Part shown: piece after piece, positions 24,380 through 35,129 of the stretch
Layout of the letters: the number at the start of each line of letters is the position of its first letter
How positions within the stretch are numbered: the first letter of the stretch is position 1
NCBI GenBank assembly: GCA_905221605.1
Contig: CAJNDS010001057.1
Location: 439,528-503,527 of the forward strand
From: Symbiodinium natans
Taxonomy: Eukaryota > Sar > Dinophyceae > Suessiales > Symbiodiniaceae
Direction of reading: 5' to 3'
DNA length: 64,000 nt
Made by a program: the position numbers and the translations under genes
Notes under the pieces: generated by a model
Database searches by the model: none
Told to the model about the DNA's origin: nothing
What the model saw: the letters and a program-made list of their open reading frames with translations, nothing else

Positions 24380-26700
24380 CTTGAATACGAAGCTCTCTGC
24401 AAGAAGAATTCGAACACAAGAGCCTGCGTTCCTGACCTCTCGCAACAAAGGAGCGCGCTTTAGGACCCTTCGCGAAGCCAAAGCCATGCTGTCTGCGAAG
24501 CAGTAGCAAGAGCAGTAGCACTAGAACCAGCAAATAGTAGCACTGACGATTCCAATTCATAGCTACTTTGTTTCGAACAACATCGAACATCCCCACCCTG
24601 CGGGCAAGACTTGCGAGCTCACGCTGGGGTTGGGCACTGGCGATATAACCTGGGGTTGGGCACTCCAGGGATTTTGTTCGCTAGGCCTGGGGGCTTAAAT
24701 GTTACTTCCAGCAGCTCCAAGGTACTCGGCACACGTACACTTCCGCACCAAAGTGTATCCACTTTGACGGGGCCGGCGTCCGTCCTTCCACTTCTTCATC
24801 GAAACTGTTAAAGAGGCTCCACCCCCCGGGCTACCCCCCCCCCGACACCCTGCATGGTCCCCCGCAGCTCTCGAAAGGATCATGAAAGGACCGGGTAGGG
24901 TGGGACAGAGAGGCCTATGCACCGCCCAAAAGGCTGCCACTACACCACCCCTCACCCCCTACCCCCTTCAAGTCGGCGGCATTGGCGGTAGCCATGATAA
25001 GTCGTGTATGCAACTTCTAAAGTGCATAGAATATACTTTCCACGAAAATGTATGCACTTGTCTGAAAGCGTAAAATCTTGCTCTTGTGCTGGACATACAA
25101 ACACTCTTTGGAAAGTGTATACACTTTCTGGAGCATACACTTTTTCACATTTGTTCACACTTAACTTTCTTAAAATGTTGTTTTTCAACAAAAATTTGGT
25201 GTTGCCGCTGCTTTTCTGATCTTGAAACCTCTTGTTCAAGATCTGAAAGTCTTTAAAAAAGACGAATTTGCTTCCAAAATGTCAGGAAAACACTATAGCA
25301 ATCTTTAGGCTTCATTCCAAAACCTTAAAGAATTTTCTGCAAAAGCCCACGAAAGGCCCACCATCAAGACAAACGAGCTGCGCCCACCCCCACCGCATCA
25401 GGGGCAACCAGCACTGACCACAGAAAAACGCAGGCAAACAGACCCGCTTCGAATGCGAAGCGCAAGAATCACCCCTTCACGCTCCCGCCCGATGCCGCAT
25501 GGCTACGGCCACGCACCCTCAAGAGAGAAGCACATGGAAGCGCACCCACCTCAACCGCACAAAAGAGGTGAAGGCACGTGGCCATAGCTCTTGTGCGTCC
25601 GATGTCAAAACCCATCGCGGTTGGAGCCAGGGCATGAGCAAAAAGGTTTCGTCATCTTGTTCTCCTTGCAATGAAGGCTTTGTCTGGCGCAAAACACAGC
25701 GTGCCATGGGATCAGGTCTCTCTGTGAGGCCTAAAATTCCAGACAAAGCTTGGAAGTACTTAGATGTTCAAGCCGGGCCGAGGCTTACACACAGCATCTT
25801 GAAATGCATTTACGAAGAGTTCTTGGGGCCCTTCTAGAACTGAGAAGCGCAGCTCTGCAACGGAAATCGGAGCTCTCCAACGCGATTGTTGTTCAGTCAC
25901 AGGCAAAACTAGGTTATCGACTGAGGTCACTGCTGGCAAAGCAATTTAGTATGTACAAGGCATTGCAAGATCGCGTTGAGGTAACAGGTGTTGCCCTGAC
26001 ATCTTTCCGAGTGGCGAATTCACGCAACGCAAACAAAAAAATGTAAGCTGATTGATTCCGAGATGGCCTGGTTCCGCAAGCCCATCAATGGTGGAGGCAG
26101 CGTTGACTGCAGCCTGATTCACGTGTCTATGCGTAGCTTCGTACTGCCCACAACTGCGAAAATATCTGCAAGCACCAGGCAGCCAGTTGCCATGCTGCAG
26201 CTGCTGCCTTAGATTTTGCAAACAGCAACGGCATGCAACGGCCTATCCGGACCAGCACTCTGTCCTCTGCAGTCCTCAACATCCTTCAATGCCATGCTGC
26301 CGAAAATGGCTTCCACAAAGCAGCCACTTGGCCTGCAGGAAGCTGCAGCTGCGCGGGTACGAGATCAAACTTGGCAGCATGTGACATTTTGACACTTCAT
26401 TCGGTGTGCACACCACCATGGGCTGTGGATGACTGGACAAAACTAACAAGAATTGCACCAGCAGACCAAAGACGAACAAAACCTCAACCGCACTCACCAT
26501 TTGCTTAGTCAACGTCTATGGGAGGGATCAACGCAGAAGCTGTGTCACAGACTCTCTGCCGACCTGTGGATCGGCTGGTCCGCGCTGATCAGGAAACCGA
26601 GTCGCTGAGCATACCGCATGAAGAAATACGTGTATTTCAGCCCAATACCATCCAATACCCAAGCACCTACGGCGGCACCTACGACACCTACGGCCGCAGC
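24380..26700. other. No assignable gene
   Basis: A plus-strand frame at 25,750-26,046 encodes an amphipathic helix-like peptide (HLRRVLGALLELRSAALQRK) and might be an exon, but no family or splice partner was found. The 25,000-25,260 stretch is AT-rich with repeated gtgtatacacttt motifs. Nothing else was recognised. Confidence 0.3.
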
Positions 26701-26739
26701 TGTACGGCGGCAAATACGGCAGCCACCCAAACACCCAAA

Positions 26740-27612
26740 CTAGCAACACGCCTCGGCCGTCCGCTTTGTCTTCTCCTTGCACGTCTTCTTGTGCACCTGC
26801 GCCGGGTGCAGGAATCCAGAACTGCCGGGAGCGGCGTCACGTCCAAGTCGGACACAGCTTTTTGTTTCCTCCACGCAACCGATCCATGAGGCCGCGGGCC
26901 TGCGATTTTCACAGCAATGGCTGCATGATGCTGCATGGCACAAGACCACACAAAAGACCTCCAGGGCTGGCAGGTACTGCGGACGGGCTCGGGATGGGGC
27001 TTTCAACAGCATTCCGTCGAGCTTCGTGTAAGGATGCCCAACAAAAAACTGAGGCGCATTAGAGCCAATCCATGGTTTTCTCGGCAAAGGCGCCGCAGCC
27101 CCAACTGCATATAAACGTTTGAAGGACTCGGCAGGCGCACCCAACTGCAACTGCTTCAACATGATGGGATGCACCAAACGCAGGTGCCAGCTGCCAAGAG
27201 TGGGCCACACAGCAGAACTGCAACAACCACTGTTGAAGCTGCGCAGGAACTTCATGTACGGCCGAAGGCTCAAAAATGGTGCCTCTGGTGTCGACGCATC
27301 GACTGCCTTGGGTAGATCGTCTGGAAGGATACGCTTTTTGAAACAGCTGTCGCACGCCTGGACTCCAGATCGTTCCTGTGCCGCTGCGTTGGCTGCGTTC
27401 GTGAGCCACGTCGCTGCTTGCCCGAGACCTGCGAGAACTGCCGCTCTCTGACGTGCGAAAGTGGGTTGAACCAATTTCTGCCTGAAAGGACCAAGGAAGC
27501 AGCACGCCTTGGTTGCGCTTCTCTGCGATCTCTGCTGCGGCACATGTCGCAGACTGCAGCCAAGAGCAGCCAAGAGGCTGCAGCATGTGCCAGCATGGGG
27601 ACACCGCGACAA
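26740..27612 (-). CDS. Long open frame, unknown product
   Basis: This is the longest minus-strand open frame (290 codons), in moderately GC-rich sequence, overlapped by a 197-codon frame in another phase. The middle part (LPDDLPKAVDASTPEAPF, then LRPYMKFLRSFNS) reads protein-like; the ends are Cys/Ala-rich and less convincing. No family, signal peptide or membrane segment is evident. It may be a decayed single-exon gene or a chance frame. A frame of this length is uncommon here, and apart from the repeat-built frame at 57,442-58,341 it has few rivals. Confidence 0.3.
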   Translation of the reverse strand: MSRCPHAGTCCSLLAALGCSLRHVPQQRSQRSATKACCFLGPFRQKLVQPTFARQRAAVLAGLGQAATWLTNAANAAAQERSGVQACDSCFKKRILPDDLPKAVDASTPEAPFLSLRPYMKFLRSFNSGCCSSAVWPTLGSWHLRLVHPIMLKQLQLGAPAESFKRLYAVGAAAPLPRKPWIGSNAPQFFVGHPYTKLDGMLLKAPSRARPQYLPALEVFCVVLCHAASCSHCCENRRPAASWIGCVEETKSCVRLGRDAAPGSSGFLHPAQVHKKTCKEKTKRTAEACC

Positions 27613-27619
27613 TAAGAAA

Positions 27620-30170
27620 ACGAGCGCTGGCAGCGATGTTTTTGGAAGCCACCCGTACCTTTAAAGGTTGAAAAGCTTTTAGCTAAGTGCACAGCGCAAA
27701 CTGAACATCGATTGGAGACCATCAGTCACCATTTTCTGCGAAGCATTGAGGCACTGGCAACGGAGGAACCTGCAACGTTGAGTCCTCCACCAATTGCCCT
27801 GCAAGGCTACACTTGTTGGTCGACAGCTGCTGACCTCTAGCTCGTCACATCGCTAATGCGCAGTAGAAGAATAGGACTTTCCAGGCCAAGTATGGGCAGG
27901 TCAAACAGGCACTGTCCCTGCTTCATCCATGCGCTCGCAGTCTTGAGCAACTCCCCTTGATCGATTACACCAGATACCCGCCCACAGCACGTGCATTGAC
28001 TCAGCTCTTAGTGGACATCGACGCATGGATTTCTGCGTTGCCCACACGAAGGGGGAAGGGGTCAATGGGGGGGTGAATGGGGGGTGAAGATGCATCCTGC
28101 ACAGGTTCTCGGAGAGCAGATCGGAGAGCGGATCGGAGAGCGGATCGGAGAGCAGATTCTGCTTCTTTATGCCGGTCCTTCGGGATTGCACCTTCGCGAC
28201 TGCATGAGCGGGGAAGTTCTTAGCTACGTGATGCCGGCCTGTTGCTCAAAACCTTTAGAGTGGAAAATGTGGCTGCATCAGAGCCACAACCGCGCACCGG
28301 CGGCATTGGGATCCAAAGAAGACGCCACCCGAGAGACCATGCCGGTACAGGCCCTACCCGCGTTCCCCGCCCTCTGGAGTGGCGGTTCCGTTGCAGCCTT
28401 ACATGGCCCTGCACAGGCTCCTGGAATCCCTTTTGCAAGCCTCTTGGACCCCATCATATCCTGTCTCGGCGAGCGCATGTACATGCTGTTTCATGTCTCC
28501 AGGTGGCGAAGGGTGTTTGGTTGGCAGGGCCAAAAGGTGCTTCTCAACTTCGCGTTTAGCTAGCCTGCGGGAAAGGGATGCGGATGCTGTGGGGGCATCG
28601 TAGTTTGTTGGGATGTGCTCGGGATGTCTTCTTCATTTCGTGCAGTATTTTGGGGGATACTATTCAAGTTTTGTATGGGGGAACCGCGTGCAGCGTGAGA
28701 GTTTTGATTCGGGAGGTTACCTGTTGTCTTCAGGCCCCAGCCAAGGGGGAGGGGAAGGGGGGTGGGGGCGCGGGAGCAAAAAAAACGATTATGTGTTCCC
28801 CCGCCTCTCTCCATCCTCTACCTGCACCCCCAGAACCGTAAGCCTAAACTTGACTCTCCCCTAAACTCGACCCCTTTCCCCACCCCTCACACTGTGCAAG
28901 AGAACAACTCGGCCCGAAAGGCTTCAAGCCGATGCAAGGTCACTTAGCCACCACATCGCTCTGCCAGAGCGTCTTGTTATGTCCTCCCCTTGTCATGAAT
29001 GCCAAGAAGCACATAAAATACACCAAGGACCACACTATGCAGTTTGCGACACCATGCAGTCCAGTTTGCACAAGCCCTGTTCTCAATGATGACTCTTGGC
29101 TCACATTGGCGAATCCTGCCTTGTCACTCCTCCAACAGCATGAGAAACTGCTTGGGCAGCTAAGGCAGTTCGCCTCGACCATTTCTTAAAAGGCAATTAA
29201 AAGAAAAGAAGCGGAGGCTCTGGAGTGTGCTGTGACTACTGTCCTAGCGCAATTTACCATGCCTCACACCATCTTGAGGTCCACGAAAAGCCTCAAGGAC
29301 AAAAGCAATTAGCAACAAAACATCAATTGTGATGGTAGTAGACGGTGGCTATGCACGGACAATCCGGGCCTTGCTGACGCCATCTTCAACACCCTGATAT
29401 TTCAGGATCACACATCCCAATCATTCCGTTTGCTTGGTTTACATGGCCAGCGTGCCCCGCGGCCAAGAAGAAACGCCATCAAGCCCAACAGCAGAGCAAG
29501 GAGTGTCATGGCCTAAGGCATCAGCAAAACAAGACACCGTAACAAGACCTATAGAGTTCTGGGATGCTGGCTACAAGGACAGCTGCCACAACTCGTCGGT
29601 CATGTGATTTCATCTTTACCGCTGATGCCTGTCTGCGTTGCCGTGCAAATACCGTGACCATTGACCCGTAGAACGTCAGGACAACTGAGCCTAGAAGAAC
29701 ATAAACAGACTAAACAGTATACCTGAAGGATCCTAAAGGTGTCGAGCCTCAAAGAGCAGCTCAGCCGCAGCTCGCGTCGATGTCTTTGACCGACGCAACG
29801 GTGGTCGTCGTGCTCGCTGCCCGGGGTCCTAAAAGCTTGAGAGGGTGAAGTCATGTGAAGTCATGTGAAGTCTCTGACCACGCGTGGAAGGGAATGAAAG
29901 GAAGGAAGAAGACTCGTCTCTCAACACAAGACAGGCAAGGACGAGCAAGACCAAACTCCATGAATTTCGGGACGATGTCACGAGCTCAGCGTGTACGATT
30001 CCCGGCCATGACGTGATTGGCAACATCTACTCTTGGAGGGAGGTGCTCAAGCAAACTGCTAGACAGTGTGCCCAGCATGTCTGGCCGAATGAAGAGAGCA
30101 GTCTACATGCGGCAGAAAACTCTTTTACAAAGGGCCCGACTTTTCTAGAAAAGGCGTCTTTCTGACACTG
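27620..30170. other. No assignable gene; short 9-bp tandem
   Basis: A ggagagcggatc-type tandem lies at about 28,108-28,156 and generates an IGER repeat. A minus-strand hydrophobic run (NCIVWSLVYFMCFLAFM) near 29,000 could be a membrane exon. Further 3' exons of the gene at 30,177-30,539 are expected on the minus strand here but were not fixed. Confidence 0.35.
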
Positions 30171-30176
30171 AGCTTC

Positions 30177-30539
30177 TGCAGGTGCAGGAGATGGTGTTTC
30201 CATTCCCATCACGGACTGTTGGCCAATGATGGCCAAAACGCTGCTCCGTAGATTCCTCTACGGATACGAAGTGTACGACACGACCCTGGCTCCGAGGCAC
30301 CACCTTCCCTGGATATGGGGACCATCCGCCCACAAGCAGGGTACAGGACAGTTTACCGTCGGGCAGTGCAGGTGAAGGCCACGGCTGTGGTCGACTGCGT
30401 ACAAGTCACAAACCAGTTCATGCAAAAGTTACCAAGGTCTGGCCGGGTCAACATGCAGTCTGATAGTGGACAGCAGTCACCAACACGTTGTCGCAATGCG
30501 GCCTTGCGTGTCCGCCTTGCCGCAAAGTAGTTCAGCATC
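30177..30539 (-). CDS. Two phase-consistent exons, unknown protein
   Basis: Exon 30,481-30,539 (MLNYFAARRTRKAALRQRV; acceptor cctgacag|G, donor GTGACT) joins in phase 1 to exon 30,177-30,308 (acceptor atatccag|G, possible GA donor). The second reads GKVVPRSQGRVVHFVSVEES and then TEQRFGHHWPTVRDGNGNT. The joined peptide runs on without a stop through both exons. The second exon resembles the edge of a beta-propeller (WD-type) repeat, but that is only an impression. The upstream sequence (KAQLEKESDLDPDR) is open in the same frame and may belong to the first exon. Both ends are unknown. Confidence 0.45.
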
Positions 30540-30559
30540 CTGTCAGGATCTAGATCACT

Positions 30560-32050
30560 TTCTTTTTCGAGCTGCGCTTTGCCAGAGCTGAGGCGCAAGC
30601 ATAAAGCTGGAGAACAGCGACAAGACACCACCAGCGGCCAGCAAAACAGCGCCTTGAGTGGCAATGAACGCAGGGGCTTAATGGGTTTACATGCACAACT
30701 GGCCGGGATTCGGGCACGGCCCGAGGTGTAGCTGGAAGTCTGCAGGCCATATCAGCACCGAGCCGTCCTTGCAGGAGCCTAGTTAGTCAGAGGGTCTTAC
30801 AAACGAACCTTACTTAAATTTACTGAACCTGGCATGATATGGCACGATTCAGATCCAGACAGCAAGATGATGAGGGCCGGGCGGTTTGAGCAAAAACGAA
30901 TTCTGCGGTGAGCAGATGAAGCCTCCAGGGATTCATGGGTATCTGCTAAGTTCATGGTGTCATTGATCCTCTATGCATGGCCTGTTGTGGAAGCGCGAAA
31001 GGAAGCAAACCTCGGTGACAAAACAACATGCATAACTACTTGCTACATACTTGTTCTGCTAAGAATGCAACAAGCGCCTCTAAACCTCCTTTCACCGCTA
31101 GGATCCACACAAAAGTAGCCAAAGCTGCAGCCTAAGCGAAATTGATCGCTGCACGCTGGAGACGGTGAATTCATCCACAAAATGCTGGACCAGAAGTCTC
31201 TTCATGAGATTCAGCTCTGTCCAGCACATTGAAGCTGGCCACCACAGGGTACAACTTAAAAACACTTCTATGCTCCACCGACGACCAACCCAAAAGGCAA
31301 CGTGTCGTTTAACGATGCAGGCTGGTCTTCACAGCAGGCATGGCCATCATAGCCTGCACGCTAAAGTTCTCAGATCTGTGCTCGGGGCTGCTAGGGCTGC
31401 TGGGGTTGCAGGGACTTCGGTACAACCAGCGGCCCCCTCAGACACCCGCCGCTGCGCACAGCTCAAAGAACGCTGCGAGCTGAAACATCACCTGTCAAAA
31501 TCTGGCAAGTGAATACAGGCGAATTCTGAACTGGACTTGATGAGCCGCCTTGGGGCTGCTGTGGCTCCTGGCCATAGTTATCCAGCCACCGGCCTGGGGC
31601 CGAGAGATCTCCCTAGAGGGATACCTCGCATCCGCAATTATCCGCAGCTGATGCCTGCGTCAGGAGCCCGGCGAGCCTAGCGTCCAAGGCTGTCCAAAAA
31701 AGGCCACTTGCGGGCACGGGAAACATGGATTTGCAAACATGCCGGTCTATCTGCAGAGCTACGGCAGCGTTCCCTCTCTTCTCCACAGCATCTGCCTTGG
31801 ATGTCAAGGAAGCGCCTGGACCTTGCATGACCTTGCCATGCCCACCCCCTAAGGGGGGTGAGGTGGGGGGGGGGTTGGAAATAGGTGGCCGCCTATTGCT
31901 GTTAGAGTGGTTGGGGGGGTGGGGGGGGTGGACTACTCTAACATGTCCAACATAGAGCACAAGTGCAAAAAGCATACTACATACATCACAGTCACGCGCA
32001 GAGGCAGCGCATTTGTCTTGCTTTCTTGTCCGAGCACCGCTGCTTATATA
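30560..32050. other. No gene recognised
   Basis: Only short frames occur. G tracts with inverted polarity lie at 31,845-31,935. The 252-codon minus frame spanning 31,613-32,371 runs through repeats and is not called as a gene. Confidence 0.4.
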
Positions 32051-32057
32051 ATACAAT

Positions 32058-32716
32058 AAATACGTGGCACCGGAGGGGGTTCGGCGGCAGCTTTCAGGAA
32101 TCGGGAGTTTGAGTCCCCCCCCCTCCGCCCTGGTTCGATAATCGTATATAGTACAGGTAGCGGTGGTGGTGGTGGTGGTAGTAGTAGTAGTAGTAGCAGT
32201 AGTAGCAGTAGTAGCAGTAGTGGCAATAGGAATAGTAGAAGTAGCGATACAAGAGAAATACGTGGCACTGAAGGGGGTTTGGTGGCAGCTATTAAGAGCC
32301 CTCATAGTCGGGAGAGTGAGTCCCCCCCCCCTCCGCCGCGGCACGGATCGTTCAAGAGAAATACGTGGCACTGAAGGGAATCGGTGACAGTTTTAGAGAG
32401 CCCTCATAGTCGGGAGAGTGAGTCCCCCCCCCCTCTCGTCGCCTTTTATCCTCCTTTTTTCCGTACCGGTAGTACTCACTCCTACTACTAGTATGGCAAA
32501 AAGAGAACCAAAAAGGCAGGGGAGAGAGGGGGGGGACTCACTCTCCCGACTGTGAAGGCTCTTAAAAGCTGCCACCAAACCCCATTTGGTGCCACGTATT
32601 TCTTCTTTCGCTACGAATACGGTAGTCGTAGCGATACAAGAAATACGTGGCACTGAAGGGACTCAGTGGCAGTTTTAGAGAGCCCTCATAGTCGGGAGAG
32701 TGAGTCCCCCCCCTCC
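32058..32716. repeat. Five copies of an ~80-bp dispersed unit with GTA/GCA triplet tracts
   Basis: The unit starts AAATACGTGGCACTGAAGG, continues with GGTGGCAG and GAGCCCTCATAGTCGGGAG, and ends AGTGAGTCC plus a C run. Forward copies begin at 32,058, 32,256, 32,359 and 32,641. One inverted copy lies at about 32,525-32,615. Triplet tracts (gtagtagtagcag and similar, about 32,160-32,230) or short unique spacers separate them. The predicted peptides over the tracts (poly-V, poly-L/T) are artefacts. Confidence 0.75.
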
Positions 32717-32802
32717 CCTCCCGCTTTTTGTTTCTTTTGCTATACTAACACTGCTACGACTGTTTTTACTTATACAGCTACTACGACGACGATGGCATAT
32801 CT

Positions 32803-32926
32803 GGGCAAGTCAGATCCAAAAGCTATATGTTTTGGATCTGACTTGCCCTAAATTAGGCACATTTGGGCAAGTCAGGTCCAGATGTAATATCATTTAACGC
32901 TACTTTTGGGTCTGACTTGCCCAAAT
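32803..32926. repeat. Two adjacent hairpins built on one 19-bp word
   Basis: GGGCAAGTCAGATCCAAAA at 32,803-32,821 is followed after an 8-nt loop by its exact reverse complement at 32,830-32,848. A diverged second pair follows: tttgggcaagtcaggtccaga from 32,862, and its partner ttttgggtctgacttgccc ending near 32,926. The same word therefore occurs four times, alternating in orientation, within about 125 bp. Confidence 0.85.
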
Positions 32927-32929
32927 TTG

Positions 32930-33720
32930 GGCACATTGGGCCTGATTGCTGCACAGCCACAAAAAACTTCGAGATCGGTCACGCTCGCATGTAATAGGCG
33001 CGGGCATATCTTCCCACCTATTTTTGTTAGAGTCCCCCTGTCTGGCAACAATGGGCTGGCCACCTATTAAAAATAGGTGCCACGCAGAGTAACCGCCCCC
33101 CTTATCCACCTATTATTAGGGGGTGGGCATCCTTGCCGTACCATGTCAAGGTTGCAAGCCCTGTACAAAGGCGACAAGCTGCGTCCACATTATCCACCGA
33201 CATCTCACACCGACATCTCACACCGACATCTCCACCGAGACCCAATATCCCCCAAGCCCCGCCGCCCCCACCTCTGGGTCTTTTGGGGCGCCAATCCCAA
33301 CCGGGCCCGACCGGTTTGGCATTGGCATGAACAAACCGCACGGCGCAGTCGTCCCTTGGTCCTCCGCATGGCCTTGTACGTGGTATAGTAACTCCTTGCC
33401 ATTGGCCAAGGTGCACACCCCAGCGGCTTTACCCACATGCACCTCCTCACCTACTACTACACCTGACAATACGAACGCGCTCAGACCATTTGAGAGGTCG
33501 TCCTTCCGAGGAACTGCCAGCGGTCGAGGTTTTTGGAAGGAACTTATAGGGGTCTATCGGGAAATGTATAAACCCCGACCCCTACCCGTCTATCTTCAGG
33601 GGGATAAACCCCCATCTACAGGGGTCTACGGGCGATAGGCCCCTATCGTTTTCAGATAGGCCCCTATGCACGTCAAACGTCTCGAGGTTCCATGCAAACT
33701 TGCTGCAAGCATAGATGGTT
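32930..33720. other. No gene recognised; short inverted motifs
   Basis: The block 33,545-33,670 is built from ggggtctatcggg, taaaccc and gataggcccctatc motifs in both orientations. A 171-codon plus frame (33,123-33,638) crosses it and is rejected as a gene. Confidence 0.4.
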
Positions 33721-34745
33721 TTTTTAAAACACCTTTCATGCGAACATTGTGTTTGCAAATGGGGGGGTTGTGGCCCCTCCACCCCTCCCCCCTTGTTTAA
33801 AGCCGTGCAAGCTTCCTTCAAAAGAATAATTTCAAACCCATCATGCGAGACCCGAAAAACCCTAACTCTAAACCCTGCTGTAAAGAACCCTAAACCCTAA
33901 ACACCACAAACACCTAAACCATAAACCCTAAAGTCCACCTAAACCCTAAACCCTGAACCCTAAGCCCTGAAAATCCTTAAGCCTTAAGCCCCTAGACCCT
34001 AAACCGTAAAAAAGAGCCCTACATCCCAAAGTACCCGAAACCCCGAACGCTGAAAACCCCCCCTGAACGCGGAACCCTCAGAACCCCGAAGCCTGAGCGT
34101 CAAAAAACACCAAACCTGAAACCTCTACAAACCCATAAACCCTAATCCCTAACAAGAAAGCCCCCTAGACCCGAAGCCCTAGAGCGAGAGAAATCCGTGC
34201 ACCCGAACAACCCCTAAACTCGAAGCCCCGAAAAACCCCGTAAGCCCTAAACCCAAAAAACTCCTGAACCCTAAACCCTACACGCCCCCAAACCCTCCGC
34301 ATTTGTTCAAGCCGTGCAAGCTTGCTTCAAAAGCACACATGAGTCTTTGCCGAACCCATCATGCGAGCTTTCTGTTTGCAAATGGGGGAAGGGCTGCGCC
34401 TGCCCCCCAATCCCCCCGCTTGTTAAGCCGTGCAAGCTTGCTTCAGGCACAATTTTTGTTTGACCCATCATGCGAGCACTGTGTTTGCAAATGGGAGGTT
34501 GCGCCCCCGCCCCAACCCCCTCGCTTTATTCTTTTTCGAACCCATCATGCGATTGTTGGCTTGCAAATGGGAGGGGGGCTGCCCCAACCCCCCTTCCTGT
34601 CAAGCCGTGCAAGGAAGTTTTTGTCTAGCCCATCATGCTGTTTGCAAATGAGGCGGGGGCGAGGCGGGGCTGCCAATCATGCGTGTGTTGTGGGGGGGGC
34701 TGTACACGCCCCCCCAACCCCCCGCTTTTCAAGCCGCGATGGACC
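33720..34745. repeat. Tandem of the ~100-bp dispersed repeat, split by decayed telomere-like sequence
   Basis: The unit combines AACCCATCATGCGAGCA, TTGTGTTTGCAAATGGG plus a G run, a C-rich block, and GCCGTGCAAGCTTGCTTC. One copy lies at about 33,735-33,845. About four tandem copies run from 34,295 to 34,745 with increasing truncation. Between them (33,855-34,290) is decayed CCCTAAA-type sequence. Confidence 0.75.
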
Positions 34746-34764
34746 CCGATCCCTTTCAGATAGG

Positions 34765-35125
34765 TCCCCGAAGCCCTAAAAAACCCTAAACCCTAAAACC
34801 CCTAAACCCTAAACCCTAAAATGCCCGAAACCCTAAACCCTAAAAGCCCATAGACCCTTCACCCTCAAAATCCCCGAAACCCTGAACCCCAAAAAGCCCC
34901 GAAACCCTAAACCCCAAAACCCCTAATTAAAGCCAAAAAAAACCGTGAAACCCAAACCGAACAAACCCTAAAACCTAAAAACCCCGAAAACTCTAAACCC
35001 AAAAAACCGTAAACCTAAACCCTAAAATCCCTCTAACCCTAAACCCTAAATCAACCGTAACCCAAATACAAACCCGAAACCCTGAACCCTAAAAACCCTA
35101 AACCCCAAAAAAACCTAAACCCTCG
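34765..35125. repeat. Degenerate CCCTAAA array
   Basis: Dozens of CCCTAAA copies and variants (ccctaaaacc, ccccgaaacc, ccctgaaccc) all have the C-rich strand on plus. With 33,855-34,290 this makes two interstitial blocks of the same polarity. No gene is seen. Confidence 0.75.
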
Positions 35126-35129
35126 AACC

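Noticed and set aside
31613-32371. 252-codon minus frame
   Set aside because: It runs through triplet tracts and copies of the 80-bp dispersed repeat and has no domain.
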